DNA from: Chrysomallon squamiferum
Lineage: Eukaryota; Mollusca; Gastropoda; Neomphalida; Peltospiridae
Direction of reading: 5' to 3'
DNA length: 64,000 nucleotides
Assembly (NCBI GenBank): GCA_012295275.1
Contig: CM022668.1
Span: forward strand, 7,524,318 to 7,588,317
The notes beneath the pieces are model-generated. The model was given only the letters and a program-made list of their open reading frames with translations, was not told where the DNA came from and made no database searches. A program made the position numbers and the translations under genes. Of the stretch, positions 12,940-24,730 are shown piece by piece; the stretch's first letter is position 1; the number at the start of each line of letters is the position of its first letter.

Positions 12940-13260
12940 CTCACTTGAATTCATTCAAATATCTCACTTGTATTAATTCAAATATTCACTTGAATTCATT
13001 CAAACATCTCACTTGCATTAATTCAAATATTCACTTGAATTCATTCAAACATCTCACTTGTATTAATTCAAATATTCACTTGAATTCATTCAAACATCTC
13101 ACTTGTATTAATTCAAATATTCACTTGAATTCATTCAAACATCTCACTTGTATTAATTCAAATATTCACTTGAATTCATTCAAACATCTCACTTGTATTA
13201 ATTCAAATATTCACTTGAATTCATTCAAACATCTCACTTGTATTAATTCAAATATCTTGC
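12940..13260. repeat. 45-bp minisatellite
   Basis: The phrase CACTTGAATTCATTCAAACA starts at 12987, 13032, 13077 and so on, exactly 45 bp apart, for about seven nearly identical copies. Each contains CACTTGTATTAATTCAAATA as a half-unit similar to the other half, so the 45-mer is itself an old duplication of a ~22-bp unit. Because 45 is divisible by three, a plus-strand frame encodes a perfect 15-residue repeat; this is very probably not translated. Confidence 0.97.
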
Positions 13261-13534
13261 TTGTTTCAATTCAGACATTTCTCTTGTGTTAATTCGAATG
13301 TCTCACTTGAATTATCAGGGAGATGTCACACATACATTAAGACTAATGTACAGATGTTCACCATGCTTGACTACAAATGTCGACTATTTATAATAATTGT
13401 GCTACAGCTGTGCTCCATAATGACAAACAGAGTAATAAAATTATCTTTATTGTACAGAGTCCCTGGCAATTTTCTAACTCACTGGACACAAACATATCAA
13501 GTAGCTATTCACAACCCATCTTCTCTGTATGTAG

Positions 13535-13535
<1 letters not shown>
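13261..13535. other. Unique sequence after the minisatellite
   Basis: Decayed minisatellite half-units persist to about 13310. Beyond that it is unique DNA containing GTGCTACAGCTGTGCTCC near 13401, with no supported exon. Confidence 0.4.
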
Positions 13536-13571
<36 letters not shown>

Positions 13572-13930
13572 TATTTGTGTTTGGTGGGTATGTGTGTGTC
13601 TGTCTGTGTATGTGTGTGTGTGTGTGTGCCTCAGTGTATTTGTGTACAGTGGGTGCATGTCTATGTGTGTGTTTTTGTTTATATGACGGATAAATAAATG
13701 GACAGACAAATTTACTGGCTGACTGACAGATGGATGGATGGCTTGAAATTAGACAGAGGGACAGAAGGATGACACATAGACACAATGCATAAACACACCT
13801 AATGTACATAATACAAAACATCATTTTCTACTCACACATACACATACACACACACTCACACACTGACACACACACTGACACACACAATCACACACACAAT
13901 CACATACACCATCACATACACAAACTATGA
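13536..13930. repeat. (GT)n, GATG and (CA)n-rich tract
   Basis: A GT run at 13537-13570 with decayed copies to 13680, GGATGGATGG near 13730, then CACACACTGACA and ACACACAATCAC short tandem repeats at 13830-13925. Confidence 0.82.
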
Positions 13931-14120
13931 TGAGCACTTAAAACAGAAGCAGCACAGTCAGCTCAGTTTTCTCTTTGCTGCCTGCAGCTGTGAAATTACT
14001 AAACACAAAACAGTTTCTCAAAACAGTCAGAGAAATCTTATAGATTGTCTTTCAATGTCGCTCCTAGCTTGTTTATGAAAATACAACCTTCAGCACACAG
14101 ATCAAAGCAAAACTACATGA
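13931..14120. promoter_or_regulatory. Candidate conserved non-coding element
   Basis: Unique, balanced-composition block. It shares the 16-mer CTGCAGCTGTGAAATT (13982-13997) with the block at 9965-9980, and it contains CAGCTCAG and TCGCTCCTAGCTTG. No open frame with splice sites. Confidence 0.35.
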
Positions 14121-15150
14121 GAGAAAAAAATAATAATAAAGAAAAAGAATTAATAACTAGAGGAGCAGAATCAAGATGTTGTCAAACAAATGAAAAAAAA
14201 ATAATTTAAAAAATATTTCTTTTCATATTTTTTTCGTTTTCTATTTTTGACGTTTTTTCATCTAATTTTTCTTCTTTTTCCTTTTTTGAAATCTTTTTCT
14301 TATAAAGTGAATCCATTCTGTATTTCTGGTTGAAAATTAATATCTTTGCGAAAGAAGAATAAGAAGAAAAAAAAGGAAACAAAAGGAATTAAAAAAAGAA
14401 AAACAAGATTTAGAGAAGGGAAATAAATTACAAACACTCTGAAGATTAGACAAACCAAAGACTTCTAAATACTTCCTAATTGTTTCCTAGTCATTCATTT
14501 TTCTGATTTCTTTTCCTTTTTTTTTTTTCATTTGGCTTCTGAATTCATTTTTTTTCTTGTGACAGTCGATTTTAAAGTGAATGTCTAAATATAAACACAA
14601 AATAAAAGTACTATTGGCAGTCTTTTTTTTTTTTTTGTTATCCACAAGAAGTTGTTTATAATTGTTAAATGTTTTAACTGATTAATGTATTAGCCCATCA
14701 ATCATTCCTGACACAAATACATTTTTCATTCATTCATTCATTTGTTCATTAATTCATTTTTCTATTCATTCATTCATTCATATAGTCATCCCATCCATCG
14801 ATTAATATTGTCTATCTCATTTCTGTTCACCCATTTATTTATCCACAGATACAGTTAATAAAAAATATTATTGTTCATTTTCTAAAAACCATTTTACATT
14901 TAAGTCTTTCTTCCTGTTTCATAATCTTTAACATTTCAACAATTTTTCTTAAATATAATCACTACCTTTATGAACAAAAAATATTCTTACAACATTTAAA
15001 AGAATAATAAAGAAAATAAAATTAGAATTCTATTTTAGAAAAAGAAGAAGTAAAATCAACAGAAAAACAAAAACAATAAAATCAAATAACAGTCTTCAAT
15101 GAACCTAACTGATTCACTGAAAGTAGAAGAAAATATATATTTTTTTTTGT
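14121..15150. other. AT-rich DNA with poly-T and (CATT)n short tracts
   Basis: Low-GC sequence with A-rich and T-rich runs (14180-14420, 14515-14640) and CATT tetranucleotides at 14726-14782. I see nothing gene-like. Confidence 0.5.
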
Positions 15151-15365
15151 GCCAATAATGCATCTTTAATAACCATGGATTTAAGTTCCCAGAGTGCATT
15201 TCACTGTCACTATGTCAACATGATTGGACAGTGTTTTTTTATTATTCAAGGTCACTTCTCAACAACACTTCATCTTGTTTGAGTTGACAGAGTTTTTCTC
15301 AACAGCATTACTCAACACTCAAACCAGATCTTCTCTCTTGTCATTTCATGCAGTGAACTAGTAAA
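15151..15365. promoter_or_regulatory. Candidate non-coding element
   Basis: Repeat-poor block with GTCAACATGATTGGACAGTG near 15212 (reverse CCAAT) and repeated CTCAACA words at 15257, 15298 and 15311. Stops in all frames. Confidence 0.3.
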
Positions 15366-16025
15366 GTGAACATTTTTTAAATATTTTATTTTTATTTGTA
15401 AAATAGAGATAAATGGCAATAAAAAATGTAATAAATAAATAAATAATAAATAATAAATAATTAATAAATTATAAATAAATAAATAAATTAAAAGAAAAGA
15501 AAAGAAAAAAAGAATTAAAATTGTCACTAAAGAATATTAATTTTAGATTTTAGATTTTCTTAACTATCTCTAATAAATGAATGAAAGAAATAAGCCAAAA
15601 ATAAAAAATAAAAAAGAAAGAAAGAAACAAAGAAGCAAAGAAACAAACCAATAAAAATGGACTATTAAAATTTCATTACAGCAATCATAAATGAAATGTG
15701 TATTTTGTTATTTGTAAAAGAGAGTGTTTTGTCAAAATTTTTTTAATAATAATAATAAAAAATTAACAATAATCAAAAAAGTTAATAATAATAATGATAA
15801 AATTAAAGAAAGATTGACATTAACAATAATCTAAAAAATTTTATAATAATAATAAAAAACTAACAATAATTAAAAAAATCTAATAATAATAATGATAAAA
15901 TTAAATAAAGTAAAATTAATTTTGACTCCAGTACATTCAATATCAAAAACCACTTTCACCATCGCCACCAACATTTTTATAAACCTGCACTTTATTTTAA
16001 AAAAGACCTCAATTCTAAAAGTACA
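15366..16025. repeat. (AAAT)n and (AATAAT)n-rich region with internal duplication
   Basis: AAAT units at 15430-15490. From 15745 to 15915 a phrase containing TAATAATAATGATAAAATTAA occurs twice (about 15785 and 15883), with AATTAACAATAAT between, so a ~100-bp unit is duplicated. Confidence 0.65.
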
Positions 16026-16345
16026 CATCAAACACATCCCATTGTAGTAACCACAATCACATCATCATTACTGTCGTCAACATCGACATAACCTACATCA
16101 TGCAGCCCGCAATGGGGTTTCGTGGATATCACTTTAAAGGTTTCATTTTGTGAAATGGTCGACAGATGAAGCAAACAGGACGATGATAAACAAAGACCAT
16201 TAGCAACACGGAGTCCTGCTGCGTGCACGTCGCTGTGGCAATCCTCCACGACCACAGGGACCACGTCGATGATCCAATAACCGTTTACACCAGCAGCATC
16301 GCTGTCGCAGGGTCGTTTGTCACTGCAGCAATTACGTTCAGCACT
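16026..16345. promoter_or_regulatory. Strong candidate conserved non-coding element
   Basis: About 300 bp of GC-richer, repeat-free DNA. Notable words are GGGGTTTCGTGGATATCAC (16112-16130), TGTGAAATGGTCGACAG near 16149 and GTCGCTGTGGCAATCCTCC near 16229, followed by CCACGACCACAGGGACCACG, which includes several ACCAC Runt-type cores. A 78-codon minus-strand frame covers it but has no splice context and an atypical CpG-rich composition for this window. Regulatory element preferred over exon. Confidence 0.42.
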
Positions 16346-16359
16346 ACCGAGCTACCTTA

Positions 16360-16995
16360 ATGCACTAAGTGGAGAGAGGATTAGCAGGGGATCAGTGCTA
16401 GAACAAAGGGGATATGGGCTTAGTGGGAAAGCAGATAAGCTTAGTGGAGATACATGCAAGTTTAATGTAGAGGGTATGTGTTTAGTGGGAAAGGATAAAG
16501 GTTTAATGGAGTTACATGTAAGTTTGATGTAGAGAATGTAAGCTTAGTTGAGATACATGTGAGTTTAATGTAGAGGATGTAAGCTTAGTTGAGATACATG
16601 TAAGTTTAATGTAGAGGATGCAAGCTTAGTTGAGATACATGTTTGTTTATTGTAGAGGATGCAAGCTTAGTTGAGATATATGTAAATTTAATGTAGAGGA
16701 TGTAAGCTTAGCTAAGATATGTATAAGTGTAATGTAGAGGATATATGTATGTTTAATGTAGAGGATACAAGCTTAGTTGAGATAAATGATAAGTTTAGAG
16801 AAGTGGATATAAGCTCTGTTGAAAATATGAAGGTTTAGTGGATATAAATTTAATAGGAAAGAATGTAAGTTTAATGATGATGTTTGTAAGGTTTATGAAG
16901 ATGATTAGATAGAAAATATATAAGCTTGGTAGAGATATATATAAGTTTAATGTAGAGGATATATGTTTAGAGGGAAACACAGTGAATTTGAAGTT
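16360..16995. repeat. 41-bp minisatellite, degenerate
   Basis: Units containing AAGTTTAATGTAGAGGATGT followed by AAGCTTAGTTGAGATACATG recur with a period of about 41 bp (TGTAGAG near 16466, 16569, 16610, 16652, 16692 and onward). Copies at both ends (16360-16500, 16790-16990) are strongly diverged, which suggests homogenisation in the centre only. Confidence 0.93.
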
Positions 16996-17081
16996 AGAGA
17001 AATAGTTGTTAGTCAAAATTAATATATATTAAATGGAAACTGATATATACTTTTGGTAAATTGTTAAATACTTAATGGAAA

Positions 17082-17135
<54 letters not shown>

Positions 17136-17320
17136 CTTAGTGGATATTGATAAATTCTAAGCTGAAATTGATAAATACTAAATGAAAATTGATAAATACA
17201 TAGTAAAAATTGTTTTATATATATATACATATATATATATATTTAAATGCACACACACAATAATGGAAATTGATATATACTTAGTGTAAATTCATAAATA
17301 CTTACTGAAAACTGACATAT
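16996..17320. repeat. (TA)n and degenerate GAAATTGATAAATACT repeat
   Basis: Short units of about 25-30 bp containing GGAAACTGATATATACTTA or GAAATTGATAAATACT recur about ten times, broken by a (TA)n run at 17083-17129 and another near 17218-17241. Confidence 0.8.
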
Positions 17321-17815
17321 ATCAAAAACAAATAAGTCTGACACTTAGTGACATGGCAAAGAGACTGAAACAAACGCAGACTTTGTGTCCTTGTTTTTTA
17401 AATGTCAACACCCAGTTAAAAAACATAAATAACACATTAGCAGATTGAAAAGATATTCCCTGTTTAAACATTAATGATAAAAACCATAGATAGTGCTTTA
17501 AAATCATCACAGATGACAATATTCTTGCTTTAGAAGTTCAAAACAAAAATTCTAGACTGATGGAGTTCTGTGAAGATGTTAAGATAATATGGTATCCATG
17601 GAAACGAGTCTCTGCCTACAGGCTAATAGACTGAGATAAAGGATTTAGAATGGAAACATAAGAAACATGATATACTTTTCTTACTACTATTAATAAAACA
17701 GAATCTATTAACATACGGAATTTAGTAAATAAAGTATGAGGAAGAAACTCATCGTGTTATCAAATACACAGTGCAAACTGAATTTTCTAAAAGCCCAGCA
17801 TTAATGTATATATGT
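17321..17815. other. Unique sequence with an X-box-like motif
   Basis: Repeat-free DNA. GTATCCATGGAAAC at 17592-17605 resembles the RFX X-box palindrome. No open frame with splice sites is supported. Confidence 0.4.
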
Positions 17816-17921
17816 GTGTGTGTGTTTGACAGTTTTGTTTTTTAGACAGAGATAGGTAGATAGATAAAGAGAGAGAAAAACAGAGAATGAGACACAGAGA
17901 GGGTGAAAGAAAGAGAGATGG

Positions 17922-17980
<59 letters not shown>

Positions 17981-18084
17981 AAGAGATTATTATAATTACA
18001 GAATTTAGTATCAATTAAGAATTAATTTATTATGATAATTACAGAATGCATATGGCCTCTCCAACTCTCTCTCTCTCTCTTTGT

Positions 18085-18125
<41 letters not shown>

Positions 18126-18400
18126 GCACATCACGCAAACAAATTGACAAACCGATAGACAGATAAACAGATATTCATGCATTAACAGACACATATATAA
18201 AATATATAGATCATACATTATGCATATATCTATACATATGTACAAACACATACACACACACATACATACACACAAAACTAATACACACACACAAAAACAC
18301 ACACAACATTAAACACTCTCACAAACACACACACACACACACACATACACACAGACACACACACACACACACATACATACACAGATACAGACACCCAATC
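17816..18400. repeat. (GA)n and CA-rich tracts
   Basis: Purine-rich sequence leads into (GA)n at 17927-17977. A (CA)n core at 18087-18121 and impure ACACAC/ATACAC sequence run to about 18390. Confidence 0.88.
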
Positions 18401-18500
18401 ATCATCAACATCCACCACATTTCCAACTTCTCTTTTTCACTCTTCTAACTTTTTACTTCAAAACTGCCATTTTATTAATTTTTTTTTTAAATAATTATTA
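18401..18500. other. AT-rich spacer
   Basis: Nothing recognised. Confidence 0.4.
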
Positions 18501-18760
18501 TCACTTTCTGCATCCGAAGATCAAAAACACCAACAAAACAATTAGCAAACTTAGCAGAATCCACAGATATAATAAGCCGTATTATTTTAGTCTATTTACA
18601 TTTTACTGGCCAGCAGTGTGAATTATGTGCTAAATTCAGAGTTATCGGCCAATCAGAAAATTGATTATATTTTCCCCCGATTCTGTAATGTTTAAATTAT
18701 GGAGTTGGCAGAAAACTGGGAAGTAATTGCTTACAATTAGAATAAAAGTGTGAAATAACA
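18501..18760. promoter_or_regulatory. Candidate conserved non-coding element
   Basis: Unique block containing CAATTAGCAAAC, TATCGGCCAATCAGAAAATTG (CCAAT box, about 18644) and TTTTCCCCCGATTCTG (about 18670). Stops interrupt every frame. Confidence 0.38.
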
Positions 18761-19074
18761 AAAATTAGCTCAACAGAAGATAAAAAAAAAAGAGTAAACA
18801 AATGTATTTTTAAAATAAAAAGTGAAAAAAGTTTTATATATTGTTTATGGTAAACAGCTTTTTCTATGGAAAAAATAAATTAAAATGTTTGAGGTTTAGA
18901 AAAACATTTCTAGTGAATAATAAAAATAATAAAATTATAATTTGTTATAATGTAATTTAGTTAAAAGTAGTCCTTAAATAACAATAATAATGATGATGAT
19001 GATGTTAATGACAATATTGATAATAGATAATAATAATGATGTTAATGATGATTATAATGATAATAGTAGCTGCA

Positions 19075-19107
<33 letters not shown>

Positions 19108-19259
19108 TTCATACAGCTTCTAACAATGATGATGATGATATTGACAATAACAACCATATCAAAAGCTGTGTGTGTGTGTGTGTGTGACACAAATATATAA
19201 ATATTTCTTGGTGAAAAATTCAAGTGAATTTGTGGTAAATTATTTCCCCTGGAAAACTC
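18761..19259. repeat. AT-rich DNA with GAT/AAT trinucleotide tract
   Basis: AT-rich spacer to 18975, then ATG/AAT units to about 19107, a decayed GAT stretch, and a GT run at 19168-19186. The rest is unique. Confidence 0.7.
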
Positions 19260-19360
19260 TTCTGTGTGAACTGGAATCTGACTTGCAGTCACAGCAGTCA
19301 CAGTGCAGTCACAGTGCAGTAACAGCAGTCACAGTGCAGTCACAGTGCAGGGATTTCTTA
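19260..19360. repeat. Short CAGTCACAGTG minisatellite
   Basis: An 11-bp CAGTCACAGTG unit with CAGTCACAGCAG and CAGTAACAGC variants repeats about seven times at 19286-19349. Confidence 0.88.
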
Positions 19361-19531
19361 GTGTGCTGTTCTCCATGTCAAATCTAACTCCATTAAACCT
19401 GGAGCCAGCACTCAGCCATTGTTTCAGATCACTGAGGAATTGTGGGTAATCTGTTCATGTAATACACTTTTGAAAAGGAGTTTTACTCTGTGTTTTGAAA
19501 ACCAGTATAGGATTTCCCTATATGGTAGTAA

Positions 19532-19617
<86 letters not shown>

Positions 19618-19890
19618 TTTGTTTTTAAATGTTATTAAATAATAATTTTTAAGCACTATTAAATATGTGTTTTTACAAACATATTATTAAATATCAGGTT
19701 TTATACATGTATCATTAAACATCAATTTTTTTTGTATGTCCACTGCTAACAACACAGCAACATAAGTCTGTTTTTAAAAGCTGAATAAAATGTATTTTGA
19801 GATTTTATTACAGAAATCTTTCTTCCTGTTCAATCTCCTGACAGCCATTAAAGAAATTGTGGTCACAGATGCCATTAAATATTCACTTCC
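19361..19890. other. Unique DNA with a (CA)n tract
   Basis: Unique flanks surround a (CA)n tract at 19533-19611. The interval 19380-19530 is higher-complexity without a supported exon. A ~40-bp TATTAAATAT-type phrase recurs at 19632-19725. Confidence 0.5.
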
Positions 19891-20870
19891 TTTAAGCCAG
19901 TAAATTCCTCCTCGATTTGTAAGGCATCACATTTGTAGTTGTAACTAATTCTGTCATACAATTGTGCTACTAAATTCCTCCCTAATTTGTAAAGCATCGA
20001 CTTCTTGCTGCACATAATTCTGACATAGAAAAGTGCTAGTAAATTCCTCCTTAATTAAGAAAGCACCAGATTTTAACTGGAGTTTATTTCGACATACATT
20101 TGCACTAACAAATTGCTACTTAATTAGAAAAATATAAGATGTTTAGTGGCATTTAATTCTGACATACATTTGTGGCACTAAATTCCTCCTTATTTAGAAG
20201 AGCATTATATTTTAATAACAATTAAGTTTGACTATAATATGTAAAAGCATTATATTTTATTACACTAACAGAACTATAATGATTAAATTCCCTTTAATTT
20301 ATAAAGCACTGAATTATATAATAATAATGTTTACAGAAAATTTTAATAATTAAATTCCTCCTTAATTTATAAAGCATTGTATTTTATTATACTAATTTTG
20401 GGATAAAAAGGTAATTTTAAATTCCCTTTTCAATTTATAAATCATTAAAGTTTATTATACTAATTTTCACATAAAACTGTAACTGATAAATTCCTCCTTA
20501 ATATATATAGCACTGTACTTTATAACACAAATTTTCAAGTTTAACCATAGGCATAAAATTTCCTATTTATTTATAGAGCACTGCATTTTACTAGACCAAG
20601 TTTCATAGAGAACTTTAATTACTAAATTCATATTTTAAAAAAGTAAGTAGTAAACTTCTCTCTAAAATGTAAGTCTTTCCAAATTAGTACCACTAATTTT
20701 CACAGAGAACTCTAATTATTAAATTCATATTTATAAAAGTAATTAGTACATTCCTTTCTAATTTGGAAAGACTTACATTTTAGTTATACATACTTTCACA
20801 AGAACTGTAATTATTAAATTCCTCCTTTAATTTATAAAGCACTGTTCTAAGTTATAATAATCCAATTTGT
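19891..20870. repeat. Degenerate satellite with ~69-bp period
   Basis: The phrase TAAATTCCTCCTTAATTTA followed by AAAGCAC starts near 19901, 19971, 20040, 20109, 20179, 20283, 20351, 20418, 20487 and 20553, i.e. mostly 67-70 bp apart, then fades by 20850. Each unit also carries an ACTAATTTTCACATA-like second half. Two units near 20200-20280 are shortened. This is about one kilobase of very old tandem repeat without recent homogenisation. Confidence 0.93.
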
Positions 20871-21390
20871 CTACATGCAACAAAACTCTTGTTAAATTGG
20901 GAAATTATCTTTTTTTTTGCTTTTGAAATGATTTCAAGTTAGAAAGAATAAAACAGTAGAAATGAAAATGAAATTATTTAAATCAGATTTATCAAAAAAT
21001 ATAGTGTAAAAGAAAAAATAATAAAATATTATGGTACATACTTTTAGTTACAAAATAATAATAAATCTAAACAAAACATTTCATTATTCTCACAAAAACA
21101 GCGTTTTTTAATTTAATAAAATTTAAAAAAATTTTATTTAAGCTTTCTTTCAGATATTATTATTTCTTTTTAAAATTTTAATTTTCTCTTTTTTCCTGTG
21201 TACATTTTTTCTCTGTGTCATTTTTATATTTTTGTTTTTAAATAATATCTTTAACATTTCATTTTTTCTTTCAATTTTTTAAAACCTTTCTTATTTTTTC
21301 TCTCTCTTTAAAATATTTTTCTTTCTTTCTTTCACGTACACAACTTTCTTCTGTTTTTAGTAATTGTTTTTTATTTTTTTTTAAATCTGT
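20871..21390. other. AT-rich low-complexity DNA
   Basis: Poly-A/T rich with TTTC words. No gene, no clear repeat period. Confidence 0.45.
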
Positions 21391-21500
21391 ATTTGACTAA
21401 TTAACTCTTTGAATGTGTTCATCAAGGCAACAGTTGAAAGTGTCAGGAAATCCCTGGACACCAGGATCAATTACTGCCAGAGACAGGTTACATAAGTTAC
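21391..21500. promoter_or_regulatory. Small candidate non-coding element
   Basis: Repeat-free block with AAGGCAACAGTTGAAAGTG (21425-21443) and CACCAGGATCAATTACTGC near 21459. Function is inferred from contrast with the surroundings only. Confidence 0.27.
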
Positions 21501-21577
21501 ATATTGTTTACTGAATAACATTTCATACTGTCAGATACTGTGCTGAATGCTGTGAGTTCAAAACTCAACAGCAGATC

Positions 21578-21578
<1 letters not shown>

Positions 21579-21655
<77 letters not shown>
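21579..21655. repeat. (GA)n microsatellite
   Basis: Uninterrupted GA run. Confidence 0.97.
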
Positions 21656-21658
<3 letters not shown>

Positions 21659-22210
21659 GAACAAGTAGATAAAAAACAAATAACATGAAATGATGTTTCA
21701 GAGATTGTTTTCTATAAATTCAAAAACACAAACAAAATAATATCAGATTTAAACTTAAAAAACCCAGAAAACAAAACAACAAGCCAAATATTAATTAACT
21801 GATAATGATCAAGTAATTAAGAATCCTGCTGCCCACAAATATCACTGAGTGTTGAAATTACACACTGAAAATGATTTATATATAAAGATATAAGAAACAC
21901 ATAGGCACATATTCTCACACACATACATGTGTAGGCAGATATGTAAATACAGAGATTGACTTTCAAAATAAACATATGTACATGCATACAAACATGCATA
22001 CACATACACACAGACACACAGACACACAGACACATATATAGAGACATATATACATACATACAAACATACATATAAACATTATATTCACACATACACATTA
22101 CACACACACACACACACACACATATATACATATATATATATATATGCATACAAACCAACATACATACAAACATACATATACATACATACATACATACATA
22201 TATACAAATG
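21656..22210. repeat. Unique flank and decayed CATA/CACA tract
   Basis: Unique AT-rich sequence to about 21890, then CATA, CACA, CAGACACA and TATA units to 22205. Confidence 0.75.
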
Positions 22211-22257
22211 ATTTGTCCAACCACATTCAAAATAAATAAAGAAAAAATTAAACTTAC

Positions 22258-22303
22258 TTTTCTTCAGTTTCATCCTCCTATTAGTCAAATCTATGTGATC
22301 CAT
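22258..22303 (-). CDS. Possible start-codon exon or homeodomain-like remnant
   Basis: On the minus strand an ATG at 22303 opens fifteen codons ending exactly at a strong donor, AAAA|GTAAGTTT (22251-22257 on the plus strand). The peptide ends NRRMKLKK, identical to the end of recognition helix 3 in Antp-class homeodomains (Q/K-I-W-F-Q-NRRMKLKK). The residues before it (MDHIDLT) do not match a homeodomain, and no upstream homeodomain is visible. It could be a chance match, a short first coding exon, or an eroded fragment. The unique block continues to about 22380 as potential 5' leader. Confidence 0.18.
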
Positions 22304-22380
22304 TATAACCCACAAAATCCTTTATGTCATTAAGATGAAACCAGAGAAGAAACCAGCAGCTTCCTATAAACACCTGATTT
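22304..22380. other. Unique block beside the candidate short exon
   Basis: Repeat-free 77 bp including CAGAGAAGAAACCAGCAGC. It stands between CATA and TA repeats. No further feature. Confidence 0.3.
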
Positions 22381-22800
<420 letters not shown>

Positions 22801-23060
22801 AGTATGTATATCTAACAGAATACAGCTGATGTCTGTAGACCGGTACTGTTCCAGGAGAACTGAGAAAGCTTCATGCAGGAGTGTAAGTTAAAGAAGTGAC
22901 TGTCACACTGAGAGAGACTGTGTGCTGGTGTCGTTCACTGGGAGAGTTCATTATTAGCCTCATCACTCAGTCTGTCCAGACTCTCCTCTTCAGGGAATCA
23001 CAGCCACGCTCGTTAGATAGTGGACATAGGCCGTGCATTCAGTATGTGTATTATACAGCT
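22801..23060. promoter_or_regulatory. Unique block, candidate element or non-coding exon
   Basis: Repeat-free, near 45-50% GC. It contains GTAGACCGGTACTGTTCC (22835-22852), GTTCATTATTAGCCTCATC (22946-22964) and CCACGCTCGTTAGATAGTGG. A plus-strand frame from 22896 is open through it but runs into CA repeat and has no clear donor. Confidence 0.35.
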
Positions 23061-23100
23061 ACACTATATATGTATATATATACACACACACACATATACA

Positions 23101-23145
<45 letters not shown>

Positions 23146-23600
23146 ACACATACACATGCCTTTATATGTATGTATGTATATATGCATATATATGTTTATA
23201 TAAGTATTCACACATAGACACACAAACATGTGGATATATTATGTCTGTGTATGTATGTAATATGTAGTATGTTCACTATATTCATGTATATCATATAGCT
23301 ATGTACACAAACTAAATAATGTGTTTGTGTGTGTATATATATATGTGTATGTATGTGTGTGTGTATGTTTGCATGTGTGTGAATGTAGTTATACGTATCT
23401 GAATGTAGGTAGATAGGTAAGTAGATACATAGTTCTGTAGGTGTGTGTGTGCATGTATATATTCGAGTATCTATAACAATATACACTCATATGTATACAT
23501 ACTGACATCTTTCTATTACAAATACTCACACACACATACAAATGTATATATATACACACACATACAAATTTATACATACACACACAACACATACAAAGGC
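23061..23600. repeat. (CA)n, (TATG)n and decayed GT/CA tract
   Basis: A (CA)n core at about 23101-23149, then TATG/TGTA and CATACA units. Reading frames here are repeat translations. Confidence 0.88.
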
Positions 23601-24110
23601 ATTTTCATTTAAATACACAAACAACTGTTTTGAGTACCATAATAGATCATTATGTAGTTATATCTTATTATGTAGTTATTATGTAGTTATATCATCAGAT
23701 TTATTATAAATTAACAGGTATTAGCACCTTTTTATGAGAATAATTTGTTTTCACTATAATTTCAAATAATGAATAAAAATTTGCAAAAATAAACAAATAA
23801 ATAAATAAAAAGTAAATACACAAATAAATAGATAAATAAATAGTAAATTATCAAGAAATAAATGAATAAATAAATGAATAGATAAACAAATATTTAAATA
23901 AATATATAAATAAATAAATTAATTAATTAATTAGTAAATATTTATAAAAATAAATATTTACAAAAATAAATATTTATATAAATAAATAAATAAAATAAAA
24001 AAAAAATAAAAATAAAAAAAACAAACAAAACAAAACAAAATAAAATGTAGCAAACACTTATAAATAGAGAGATAGATTCTCAAAATAAACAAAATTAAAT
24101 TAAATTAAAT
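23601..24110. repeat. AT-rich flank and (AAAT)n tract
   Basis: A TTATGTAGTTATAT word is repeated three times at 23650-23692. (AAAT)n-type array runs from about 23785 to 24050. Confidence 0.8.
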
Positions 24111-24297
24111 TTCAAGGTAAGAAATCATTGAAATATTGGCTGTCAGTGCCATCCATCAACAACACATGTGACACAAGAATGAGGAGGTAAAGTTAATGAC
24201 TCAGTTAAAACAAAGTAATTAGTTTTCCACCAATAAATCAGGCCAGTATATAACCTTACACTGCAGTAGGGTTCCATAAAGTAAAATAAAAAATAAA

Positions 24298-24341
<44 letters not shown>

Positions 24342-24395
24342 AAAAAGAAAGATTAAAAAATAAAAAGAGAAAGCTAAAAAGAGTTCTGTTAAAGT

Positions 24396-24432
<37 letters not shown>

Positions 24433-24459
24433 TAAAAAAAAGTAAAAAGAGAGTAGAGA

Positions 24460-24511
<52 letters not shown>

Positions 24512-24611
24512 AAAGGAAAACTACTTTGTAAAGATACATTATCATGCTTACATATTTCTTCTTACAGAAATAAAGTGGGAGATATACTCACAGTTTGTGT
24601 AAACAAAGCAC

Positions 24612-24656
<45 letters not shown>

Positions 24657-24674
24657 AAAGTAGTAGTAATAGTA

Positions 24675-24713
<39 letters not shown>

Positions 24714-24730
24714 TGGCAGTATCATAATAA
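24111..24730. repeat. (AAAG)n, poly-A, (GA)n and (AGT)n/(AAT)n tracts
   Basis: Unique DNA to 24290. (GAAA)n at 24297-24343, poly-A at 24395-24420, (GA)n at 24465-24509, and (AGT)n at 24614-24655 changing to (AAT)n by 24713. The short interval 24510-24600 is unique. Confidence 0.9.

Noticed and set aside
12723-13292. 189-codon frame with a perfect 15-residue repeat
   Set aside because: It runs from a trinucleotide tract into the 45-bp minisatellite; no splice or start context and no flanking coding sequence.
16028-16264. 78-codon minus-strand frame over a high-complexity island
   Set aside because: No splice sites at its edges and no recognisable motif; a non-coding element is simpler.
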